Positions 1 through 5,431 of a DNA stretch of 8,701 nucleotides are shown one piece after another. A model generated the notes under the pieces. That model made no database searches and was not told the DNA's origin. It saw only the letters and a program-made list of their open reading frames with translations. The stretch spans positions 1 to 8,701 of the forward strand of contig JAUYSF010000275.1 of assembly GCA_030696435.1 (NCBI GenBank). Reading direction: 5' to 3'. Every line of letters begins with the position of its first letter. The first letter of the stretch is position 1. The DNA comes from Desulfoprunum sp. (GTDB lineage: Bacteria > Desulfobacterota > Desulfobulbia > Desulfobulbales > Desulfocapsaceae). A program made the translations under genes and the position numbers.

Positions 1-231
1 TTCATCGCCGGGACCCAACCGACCGATATAATGGACACCAGGGCTGAAAGTAAATCCTCCCTTGCTAAAATTGTGACACCAGCCGCCCGGAGCGTAGTGC
101 TGCTCCAGAACCAGAACCGTTTGCCCAGCCCGTGCCAAGGCAAGAGCTGAGGTCAAACCACCAGAGCCGGAGCCAACTATGATTGTATCCGCGTCAAAGT
201 CCGTTTTCTCGACCTCCTCTGTATGAGACAA
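1..231 (-). CDS. RetSat/phytoene desaturase-like FAD-dependent oxidoreductase, N-terminal part
   Basis: Only the first 77 codons are inside the window; the gene runs off the left edge. The translation carries the Rossmann dinucleotide-binding motif GSGSGG (residues 20-25) after a short hydrophobic strand (TIIV), then a strand ending VLVLEQH whose acidic residue would bind the FAD ribose, then APGGWCHNF and the signature GVHYIGR. The HYIG motif with GG.CH is typical of the all-trans-retinol 13,14-reductase/phytoene desaturase/CrtI superfamily, enzymes that reduce, desaturate or isomerise polyene chains; the substrate cannot be told from this fragment. The only in-frame start after the upstream stop (TAA, 232-234) is TTG at 231, without a clear ribosome binding site, so translation may be coupled to the EFR1 gene that ends 24 bases upstream. 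The flavodoxin/ferredoxin neighbour could be an electron donor. Confidence 0.8.
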   Translation of the reverse strand, partial: MSHTEEVEKTDFDADTIIVGSGSGGLTSALALARAGQTVLVLEQHYAPGGWCHNFSKGGFTFSPGVHYIGRLGPGDE

Positions 232-255
232 TTATAAAAACCGTCAAACTGCGAC

Positions 256-1080
256 TTACCCCTCTATCTTCTGAATATTTACGACGTCCACACGCACCTT
301 CACATCTCCGATAACGTCCTTCACTGTAACTTCAGGGTGATGATAGCGGTCATAATTCGGTGTTTTCTTGCCATATTGAATGGCCTCTTTGGGACACCAC
401 TGGATGCACGCCAGGCACTGCTCGCAGCGGTGCAACCATGTTGGTTTTTCTGCTGTCATGACAATATTGCCGACCGGACACACTTTTTCACAGATGCCGC
501 AGCCATTGCATTTCTCATCTACCCAGAAACTCCCGTCCATCTTCGGGATCATATTAAACGTCATTTTATATATGGCGGTAAACAGGATCCTTTGCCACAG
601 AGGCCCCTTTTCCATGGGAGCGATTTGTTTACCGGCGATACGGGGCGCCACCTCTTTGATTTTCCCTCTGGCCGCCAGATACAACTTGGCCAATTTTTCG
701 GCAGACCCCGGACCACCCCAGGGGATGTAATTGCTCGGCAGCACGATATCAATACCCAGAGAAAGTCTGAGGCCCAAGGATGCCATGTGGTTCTGCAGTT
801 GAATCAGGGTGCGCGATACCTGGCCGGCATTTACTGCCACGGCAAAGTAATATCTGCCCGGGTCCTTCTGCATCTTTTGCAAGAAATTCAGCACAAGGCT
901 GGGTACGCCCCACATATGCACAGGGAAAATAAGGCCGATCGCCTCAGCCTCAACGATGGCATCCCCGTTCATCATCAGAGACATGGGGTACAACGTTGCA
1001 TTGCCGAGCTCTGCCGCTAGAAAACGTGACGTCCATAACGAGTTGCCAGTGCCGGTGTAATAATATATTACTGTTTTCAT
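256..1080 (-). CDS. EFR1-type flavodoxin/ferredoxin fusion protein
   Basis: Cytoplasmic redox protein of 274 residues that joins a flavodoxin-like domain to a bacterial two-cluster ferredoxin domain. The N-terminus MKTVIYYYTGTGNS holds the FMN phosphate loop TGTGNS (residues 9-14). The C-terminal part holds two Cys-x2-Cys-x2-Cys-x3-Cys motifs, C191/C194/C197/C201 followed by P202 and C219/C222/C225/C229 followed by P230, each expected to bind one [4Fe-4S] cluster. This architecture matches EFR1 family ferrodoxins, electron carriers common in anaerobes. The reading frame stays open for 50 codons upstream, but that extension is the translation of an attC site and the end of the HNH cassette, so ATG at 1080 is preferred. 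The region before it (GATACCTCC) offers no good Shine-Dalgarno. It ends 24 bases before the RetSat-like gene and probably feeds electrons to it. Its native promoter is not visible and may have been displaced by the cassette array. Confidence 0.88.
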   Translation of the reverse strand: MKTVIYYYTGTGNSLWTSRFLAAELGNATLYPMSLMMNGDAIVEAEAIGLIFPVHMWGVPSLVLNFLQKMQKDPGRYYFAVAVNAGQVSRTLIQLQNHMASLGLRLSLGIDIVLPSNYIPWGGPGSAEKLAKLYLAARGKIKEVAPRIAGKQIAPMEKGPLWQRILFTAIYKMTFNMIPKMDGSFWVDEKCNGCGICEKVCPVGNIVMTAEKPTWLHRCEQCLACIQWCPKEAIQYGKKTPNYDRYHHPEVTVKDVIGDVKVRVDVVNIQKIEG

Positions 1081-1097
1081 TGGAGGTATCTTGACAT

Positions 1098-1156
1098 TGG
1101 TAACGATTGATTCAGCCGCGTTGCTGCGTGGCGTCGGCTGCAAGCGATTATTGGGT
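1098..1156 (-). other. attC-like integron recombination site (attC of the HNH cassette)
   Basis: Read on the minus strand this 59-base element is laid out like an attC site of the short class. R'' is ACCCAAT (1150-1156). L'' is TTGCAGCCG (1135-1143). L' is CGGCTGAA (1111-1118). R' is GTTACCA (1098-1104). L'' and L' pair perfectly except for one unpaired G in L'' (minus-strand G at 1141), the extrahelical base typical of attC bottom strands. Unpaired spacers of six bases lie on each side between the R and L boxes. The central part GCAGCCGACGCC...GCGGCT resembles classic cassette sites. The HNH stop codon TAA (1148-1150) overlaps R''. R' deviates from GTTRRRY after GTTA, as may happen when the flanking half is chromosomal. 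Structure and sequence read by eye; no covariance model was run. Confidence 0.7.
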
Positions 1157-1891
1157 GGTTCGTTGTGAAACTGATGCATACAAAACCCATTGTCTCCATA
1201 TCGAAATCTTGTAAAGCGCCGAGACTCCATCTTCTGGAGCTACGGCTCGTATCACCTCAATACCAGGTTCTCTTTCGTGCCTCGAACCATATTTGTTGAG
1301 CAATTCTTCCAACGGTTTTGCTGTTTCATCGGAAACCACTAGATGCTCGATTTCTGTCGAGGCGTCCAAGAAACGATTGTCTTCAATGAATACGATTCCC
1401 TTTATAATTTTATTAACAATACGTTCCAACTCGTGTACGTAAATACGAAGCGCTGTTTGATCTTCCCGTGGACGATTCCACTTATCTTCGAAACCTGGGT
1501 AAATGCCGTCCTGGGGTATAGCGTCTCCTTTCATGATCAATCCAATGTAGCGATCGCGCTTCTTAGCTCGTCGGATGCGATCTTTCATATTTCGCCCCTT
1601 CGACGCATCCATAGAACGCAACGCTTTACGGTAGATTCCCTTTGCATTTGGGGCATCCGGTCCAATACAGAAGGCGATCCTTATTCCTAAATCTTCCTCT
1701 AAGCTCCCGTATTCCGCATTACATTTCTTGCAACTCGGAATCTTCCACTTCTCTATATCCGGCGGAGAATCTTCGGGATACCAACCCTTCGGAAAAACGT
1801 GATCCCATGTTCGTTTTTCGACATACTCTCCACAGTGAACGCACTTTCCCGGTCCGAGTTGCTTTGCCATTACAGTCTCTGATCCACCCAA
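1104..1891 (-). mobile_element. Integron gene cassette carrying the HNH gene
   Basis: The 788-base segment lies between two G|TT crossover points (1892/1891 and 1104/1103 on the minus strand). Its first bases on the minus strand are TTGGGTGG (1884-1891) and the R'' end of its attC contains CCACCCAA (1151-1158), an exact eight-base complement. This is the relation expected of a cassette, because the R' half of its own attC moves to the cassette start on integration. It holds one promoterless gene with only 21 bases of leader and its attC at the 3' end. No integrase or attI is visible in the window. Confidence 0.68.
1148..1870 (-). CDS. HNH endonuclease-like protein, cassette-borne
   Basis: A 240-residue predicted nuclease. 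The N-terminus carries a zinc-ribbon-supported HNH core: C10-x2-C13, then the catalytic-type D23-H24 in TWDHVFPKG, then C47-x2-C50-N51. The four cysteines should bind a structural zinc; H24 and N51 correspond to the first His and the Asn of HNH. The third conserved residue, usually His or Lys a few positions after the Asn, is not obvious (sequence continues AEYGSLEEDL), so activity is not certain. The remaining 180 residues, basic near residues 85-110 and mixed later, match no domain I recognise. ATG at 1870 is preferred over the in-frame TTG at 1891, which lies on the cassette boundary. The stop codon sits inside the attC. The gene has no room for a promoter of its own, so expression depends on the cassette upstream. 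A defence or mobile-element role is possible but unproven. Confidence 0.8.
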   Translation of the reverse strand: MAKQLGPGKCVHCGEYVEKRTWDHVFPKGWYPEDSPPDIEKWKIPSCKKCNAEYGSLEEDLGIRIAFCIGPDAPNAKGIYRKALRSMDASKGRNMKDRIRRAKKRDRYIGLIMKGDAIPQDGIYPGFEDKWNRPREDQTALRIYVHELERIVNKIIKGIVFIEDNRFLDASTEIEHLVVSDETAKPLEELLNKYGSRHEREPGIEVIRAVAPEDGVSALYKISIWRQWVLYASVSQRTTQ

Positions 1892-1976
1892 CGTCCGCGT
1901 TCACCGGGCCGCGGCGAACGACATTGATTTCAAAAACCGCGCGACCCGCGGCTCCGGGTGCAACATTTTATTATGT
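1886..1976 (-). other. attC-like integron recombination site (attC of the DUF4062-like gene)
   Basis: A 91-base element on the minus strand. R' is GTTGGGT (1886-1892), a perfect match to GTTRRRY. L' is CCGGTGAA (1900-1907) and L'' is TTGCACCCGG (1954-1963). They pair as TTgCACC against GGTGAA with one unpaired G (minus G at 1961), the same place as in the 1098-1156 site. The stem continues into a GC-rich inner part (CCGCGG on both sides) around a loop centred near 1928. R'' is the degenerate ACATAAT (1970-1976), overlapping the upstream gene's stop TAA (1971-1973). Both sites share the pattern AATAA, six bases, TTGCA at R''/L'' and TGAA followed by CGTT at L'/R'. No covariance search was run. 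Confidence 0.62.
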
Positions 1977-3164
1977 GCTGTTTTCCGATTCACCGAGCAA
2001 ATCACGAATGACTTTTTCGGATTCGGTCAACAGAACTTCACCGTTTACAAACTCAGTCAATAGACTGTCAACCGCGGAAGTGGCACCGCGTTTTGCCTTG
2101 TTGAGGTCCGTGGTCATCCGTGGGAGAGCAGCCATTGTTGTCCGAAACTCGCTCATGGATTCTCTTGATGTCGCAAGTGCACCCCGTAACGACGCCACTG
2201 CCTCCAAACCCTCTTTGGCTTGTTGAACATTATCGTCGTATGAATTTAAATCAACCGACATCGTTGCCGCCTTGATGAACGAATTCATTCCTGTATTCAT
2301 TGCATCGCGAAACAACGGAAGTTCTGCCTCGATGCGGGCAGTATATTGCGTCATGTCCGATGCAGCCTTTGCAATCAGCCGTTTCGCATCTTTTCGATTT
2401 GCGTTTCCTTGAGGATCTTTCGGCAATCCCTCCATTTCGGCGGTTCTATCGTTCATCTTCTGCCCGAGTTCTTCAGTTGCGGTTGCAATTCGTTGTGAGA
2501 TTTCTGTTAGCTCCGCGAACTTGTCCTCAAACACCTCCATCAGATCGAGGATGCCCTCATCATCATCATTTTCTCTCAGCGCGAGCGCTTGTTTTTCGAC
2601 ATCGGCATCTACTGCGTCAGTGTTGTCGGTACGTTTTTTCCATGCCTGAACTTGGCGCGTCAGGTGAAGTCGTATGAGTTTTTCAAATTGCTCTATGCCA
2701 TTGAACTGCCAGTACAATCCACCATCATCACCGAGGGAGTCGCGAAACGCGTTAACCTTCGTAAGTTGTTCGGGATCAAGTCGGCTGGGTGGTATGGCTT
2801 CGTCTTTGAAGTAAATCATCAGCTGAACGGCATCAGCATCGCTATCGTATCTGGCTTTTGCACGGTCGAACTCCTCGACCGTTCCGGAACCGGCGCGACC
2901 AGTGGGTGTCCCGTATCGACACCACATGATTCCGACGAACAAGTCGTAGTCATCTGGTATCTGCGCGTTGATGACGTCTTGTGCGTCGGCTCCCATGCCC
3001 GGGTACGCGTGCGTTTCCCATCGCACCAAGTCAAGTCGGACACCGAGCTCACGGCTCCACGTCACATTGAGTTCGCGGATGACATCCTCCAGTTTGCCGC
3101 GTTCTGCCTCAACGTCGCCGGGTGACGCAACGAATACCGAAAGTACATGTTCTTGACGTGCCAT
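1971..3164 (-). CDS. DUF4062/TIR-like domain protein with C-terminal coiled coil
   Basis: A 397-residue soluble protein. Residues 7-22 (VLSVFVASPGDVEAER) match the first strand and helix of the DUF4062 domain, a Rossmann-like fold related to TIR and found as the N-terminal module of several bacterial STAND and other immune-like proteins. The domain continues through RWETHAYPG (48-56), DDYDLFVGIMWCRYG (71-85) and GTVEEFDRA (94-102); the glutamates at 97/98 sit where TIR-like enzymes keep a catalytic Glu, but equivalence is inferred. From about residue 185 to the end the sequence is helical and coiled-coil-like, with long Glu/Lys/Ala/Leu-rich heptad-like stretches and no membrane segment. No NTPase or peptidase domain follows, so this is not a standard STAND protein. 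ATG 3164 has GGA about eight bases upstream; the open frame to 3296 has no conserved sequence. The stop lies inside the following attC, suggesting a cassette gene. Confidence 0.75.
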   Translation of the reverse strand: MARQEHVLSVFVASPGDVEAERGKLEDVIRELNVTWSRELGVRLDLVRWETHAYPGMGADAQDVINAQIPDDYDLFVGIMWCRYGTPTGRAGSGTVEEFDRAKARYDSDADAVQLMIYFKDEAIPPSRLDPEQLTKVNAFRDSLGDDGGLYWQFNGIEQFEKLIRLHLTRQVQAWKKRTDNTDAVDADVEKQALALRENDDDEGILDLMEVFEDKFAELTEISQRIATATEELGQKMNDRTAEMEGLPKDPQGNANRKDAKRLIAKAASDMTQYTARIEAELPLFRDAMNTGMNSFIKAATMSVDLNSYDDNVQQAKEGLEAVASLRGALATSRESMSEFRTTMAALPRMTTDLNKAKRGATSAVDSLLTEFVNGEVLLTESEKVIRDLLGESENST

Positions 3165-3210
3165 AGAATTCCATTTTGATTTGGGTAGATAATCGCGGTG
3201 CTGACCGGCG

Positions 3211-3306
3211 ACTTGTGCCGCGCAAGCAAGCGGAGCTTGGTTGTGTGGTGCATGGTATCCGATCGAGCAGCTTGTTCCAGCGCGTAGCGACGGCACAAGC
3301 TGCTCG
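3211..3306. repeat. Large inverted repeat upstream of the DUF4062-like gene
   Basis: CGAGCAGCTTGT (3264-3275) and ACAAGCTGCTCG (3295-3306) are perfect 12-base inverted arms. After one mismatch the stem can extend by two pairs, and a small CGC/GCG helix forms within the loop. CTTGTGCCG near 3211-3219 is also the exact complement of CGGCACAAG (3291-3299), so the right arm can pair with either of two partners. There is no adjacent T-run, so it is not a plain intrinsic terminator. The element lies in the 5' region of the DUF4062-like gene and could act as a leader structure, an operator, or a degenerate recombination site. Confidence 0.55.
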
Positions 3307-3571
3307 ACGCAGTCATTTTAGAGACCTTGATCGAGATCCTTCAATAGTCAACATATCTTACATATATAACCTGAAAACCTGATAACGGATAAGAGATAAT
3401 TCCTGAACATTGACAATAGGTGTATGCTTTGAGAATTGCTCATTTTTTACTATTACGTAGCAGCCGGAAAAGCTTAGCGAACCTCTTTTATTCGTGCTAC
3501 AAGCGATAGTTACGCCATCGGTATCTGCAAGGGTTTCAGGCCGCCCCTCATATTTCGAATGTCAGGCAGCG
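3307..3571. other. Gene-free AT-rich stretch
   Basis: Between the hairpin upstream of the DUF4062-like gene and the stop of the OYE pseudogene there is no convincing gene. It holds AT-rich patches (TATATATG and TTGAC-like boxes on both strands near 3345-3420) that could include the promoter of the DUF4062-like gene, but no -35/-10 pair with good spacing stands out. A GTTATAT motif on the minus strand (3364-3370) is a possible cassette start, because five of the six bases after its G match the complement of the R'' in the 1886-1976 site. This is weak. Confidence 0.4.
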
Positions 3572-4358
3572 CTATTTGGCGCGCAAATACTGATTCGGCC
3601 AAGCGGCATCGACATGAAGAGCTTTGGCGGCTTGGAGTGGCCAGTAGGGGTCGCGAAACATCTGCCGTGCCAGGAACACTGTATCGGCCTGACCGGTAGC
3701 CACTATTTGTTCAGCCTGGGCCGGTTCAGTTATGAAGCCGACTGCTCCGCTGGCAATTCCGACTTCAGCCATGAACTCTGGCCGCAAAGGGGACCTGAAA
3801 ACCGGGACCGAACGGAACCGGTTCATGCGGAACTGCAAATCCGGAAGAACAATCAATCAGGTCTACGCCGATCTCCTTCAACTGCCGGGTCAGAAACACT
3901 GACTGGTCAATATCCCATCCACCCGCAAGTCAATCGGTCGCTGAAATTCGCACAAAGAGCGGTAACTCCTCCGGCCACTCCTCACGCACCACCCGAGCCA
4001 CCCGCGGGGGGAAACGAAGCCGATTGGCCAGACTTCCTCCGTAGTCATCCCCTCTCCGGTTAACCAAGGAGAGAGAAATTCATGCAGGAAATCTCCGTGT
4101 GTCATGTGCAACTCAACAACCTGGAAGCCGGCGACAAACGCTCTCCGCGTTGCCGCTCGGAACTGCTTTTCGACCTGATTTATCTCAGCGTGGGTCATGG
4201 CTTTCGGGACGAGATGACCTACATCAAAAGGAACGGCGCTTGGCGCCAGCGTTTACCATCCACGCTCATCAATTCCCAGTGGTCAGCTGCCGAGCCATGG
4301 GGCTAAACAGGAACCTTTGCGGCCGGCATGGGCCAGTTGAATCCCCGGCCTCGCATCG
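3572..4358 (-). pseudogene. Old Yellow Enzyme (YqjM/NamA-type NADH:flavin oxidoreductase), decayed
   Basis: Fragments in three frames add up to the C-terminal two thirds of an FMN-dependent ene-reductase of the YqjM class. In order on the minus strand they read IQLAHAGRK (near 4340), [112 protein letters not shown] and FLARQMFRDPYWPLQAAKAL, ending at TAG (3572-3574). Lesions: in-frame TAA (4253-4255) before TLAPS, a one-base deletion near 4064-4071 after FLSP, in-frame TGA (3930-3932) where the family has Trp, and a one-base shift near 3780. At least one more disruption lies after HAGRK. Roughly the first 100 residues expected for this family are absent, and the DNA where they should be is unrelated. 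The intact enzyme would be about 340-360 residues. No functional protein is expected. Confidence 0.85.
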
Positions 4359-4375
4359 GAACCTTAGCCGGTTGC

Positions 4376-4404
4376 TTGACATGCGCAACCCTGTGTTTAA
4401 TCTT
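4376..4404 (+). promoter_or_regulatory. Possible promoter of the small Cys-rich gene
   Basis: A perfect TTGACA box (4376-4381) lies about 100 bases before the plus-strand start at 4480. The -10 is weak: TTTAAT (4396-4401) is close to consensus but only 14 bases away, and AATCTT/TAATCT at 16-17 bases fits poorly. This is the best candidate in the gap between the pseudogene and the gene. Confidence 0.28.
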
Positions 4405-4479
4405 TCAATCAGGTCGTCGTACATCTGGACGATCGGTATAAGTAGTCAATAATATGTAAACAAATAATGGAGGTGCACC

Positions 4480-4650
4480 ATGAGTGATGATAAAATCAAA
4501 ACCCTGTGCGCATATGTTGAAGAGGAGCTTCAGGTCAAAGATCCCAAGGCCTATATTGCCCTGATTCAACCTGCAACCCACTACTGCAATGGCTGTGGCC
4601 GGAGCGCGGCAAAGGCCGAAAACGTCTGTAAACCGCAGAAATTGCCTTAA
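4480..4650 (+). CDS. Small cysteine-rich protein of unknown function (56 aa)
   Basis: This short gene is the only plus-strand gene in the window. It starts with ATG at 4480, with a strong ribosome binding site GGAGGT (4469-4474) five bases upstream, and ends with TAA at 4648-4650. The protein starts MSDDKIKTLCAYVEEELQVK, an acidic amphipathic helix, followed by DPKAYIALIQP and a compact Cys/His cluster HYCNGCGRSA (H35, C37, C40) with a further Cys at 50; C10 lies in the helix. The CxxC with a nearby His and Cys suggests metal (zinc or iron) binding, but no family function can be named. It occupies the area where the OYE pseudogene has lost its 5' end. Support comes from the ribosome binding site, an ordinary amino-acid composition, and a hairpin right after the stop. 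Confidence 0.72.
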   Translation: MSDDKIKTLCAYVEEELQVKDPKAYIALIQPATHYCNGCGRSAAKAENVCKPQKLP

Positions 4651-4657
4651 TCTTTCG

Positions 4658-4707
4658 CACCATCCGCCTCAATTCCCGGCTAATCAGGGGGATAGGCGGT
4701 TATGGTG
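4658..4707 (+). terminator. Hairpin after the small Cys-rich gene, terminator-like
   Basis: CACCATCCGCCT (4658-4669) pairs with AGGCGG-TT-ATGGTG (4694-4707), leaving a two-base bulge, and an inner TCCC/GGGA helix can extend the stem. It begins eight bases after the stop at 4650. The T-run (TTTTT near 4720) is separated from the stem by about a dozen bases, so classical intrinsic termination is not certain. Confidence 0.42.
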
Positions 4708-4781
4708 AAAAGGTGATGCTTTTTGTGTGCCGCTGCGCGAAGTACAACAAAAATCAATTGTCGACCTGCCCCCCATTATTT

Positions 4782-5246
4782 TTATTCGCCATTTCCGGAC
4801 GTAGAAGAGACGGCAGGCTTGAATAGATTTCCTGGAACGAAACCTTGAACCTCTGAGATTCGGCCTCTCCACCAAACACCGCCATTCCCTAAAGTTGGAT
4901 TTCCTTGCGTATTGAAAAACCTGGCATCTTTAAGGTGAATATAGGAGGGTGATTCCGTTTTTTCTCTATTGGAAACACAAGCACATTCATCGCCGATTTT
5001 TTTAAAAAATGTCTTTATATCTTGAGGACTTTTCCCTGCATCAAGTGATGCAGCAAAATCTGCACCAAAATCTGCAAAGTATTGTTTTACCCCCACAAGC
5101 GTTCCTGCAATCAAGAATCCTCCAATATTGAGCGTTATTCCTAACTCGAATTGATTCTTGTTCGCCAAATTTACCAAAAATTGTAAAAACCAGTCTTTTT
5201 GGGGTGGATTGTCAAGGGTAAGTATATTCTTTTCTTCATTAATCAT
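4782..5246 (-). CDS. gvpU: GvpU-like gas vesicle accessory protein
   Basis: A 154-residue soluble protein resembling the GvpU accessory family of gas-vesicle clusters. Seen features: FLQFLVNLANKNQFELGITLNIGG (helix then strand, residues 20-43), FLIAGTLVGVKQYFADF (44-60), and the C-terminal signature YIHLKDARFF (102-111), GNPTLGNGGVWWRGRISEVQGF (115-136). The paired strands with VWWRGRISEV are the most family-like part. The start at 5246 has a strong GGAGG ribosome binding site eight bases upstream. GvpU is an accessory protein in Bacillus-type gvp operons, and family relatives occur alone in many genomes. No gvpA or other gvp gene is visible here, so a buoyancy role should not be assumed. The gene has its own promoter-like sequence at 5321-5348. 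The assignment rests on recalled family patterns, so the symbol is tentative. Confidence 0.6.
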   Translation of the reverse strand: MINEEKNILTLDNPPQKDWFLQFLVNLANKNQFELGITLNIGGFLIAGTLVGVKQYFADFGADFAASLDAGKSPQDIKTFFKKIGDECACVSNREKTESPSYIHLKDARFFNTQGNPTLGNGGVWWRGRISEVQGFVPGNLFKPAVSSTSGNGE

Positions 5247-5320
5247 TCCGTTTTCCTCCTGCCTTGGTTGTGAGATATTCTGCAGTTGTATCGATAGCCG
5301 TTTTGAAAAAGTGTTAAGCA

Positions 5321-5348
5321 GTTATATCTTTGATATTCCACTAGTAAA
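5321..5348 (-). promoter_or_regulatory. Probable promoter of the GvpU-like gene with overlapping palindrome
   Basis: On the minus strand TTTACT (5343-5348) and TATAAC (5321-5326) are separated by 16 bases, matching four of six and five of six sigma-70 consensus positions. The predicted transcript begins about 70 bases before the start codon. A palindrome ATATC-TTT-GATAT (5324-5336) overlaps the -10 box and spacer and could be a repressor site. Confidence 0.4.
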
Positions 5349-5375
5349 ACATTTGGCATACCGCATATTTTTTTA

Positions 5376-5400
5376 ATCAAAAATACACTTTCCCAAAGTG
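5376..5400 (-). terminator. Intrinsic terminator-like hairpin after the DUF6880-type gene
   Basis: On the minus strand CACTTT (5395-5400) and AAAGTG (5386-5391) form a six-base stem with a three-base GGG loop, followed at once by TATTTTTGATT. It begins about 32 bases after the stop of the upstream gene. The stem is short and AT-rich, so efficiency is uncertain. Confidence 0.42.
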
Positions 5401-5431
5401 GCCACACTAAGGTCTGCTCCCGTTGTATCCA

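Noticed and set aside
1081..1230. N-terminal extension of the EFR1 protein (50 codons, including NNRLQPTPRSNAAES)
   Set aside because: These codons are the translation of the attC site and the end of the HNH cassette; the flavodoxin domain starts exactly at MKTV (1080).
3165..3296. 44-codon N-terminal extension of the DUF4062-like protein
   Set aside because: It runs through the leader and part of the large hairpin, has no domain character, and a ribosome binding site precedes ATG 3164.
3264..3306. Hairpin as a third attC or an intrinsic terminator
   Set aside because: It lacks a GTTRRRY box and the unpaired stem base seen in the other two sites, and no T-run follows on either strand.
3364..3370. 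GTTATAT as the start of the DUF4062-like cassette
   Set aside because: Only five of six bases match the expected complement of its R'', and no attC stem is visible upstream of it.
3494..4452. Long plus-strand open frames over the pseudogene
   Set aside because: They are antisense shadows; the minus strand gives clear Old Yellow Enzyme homology.
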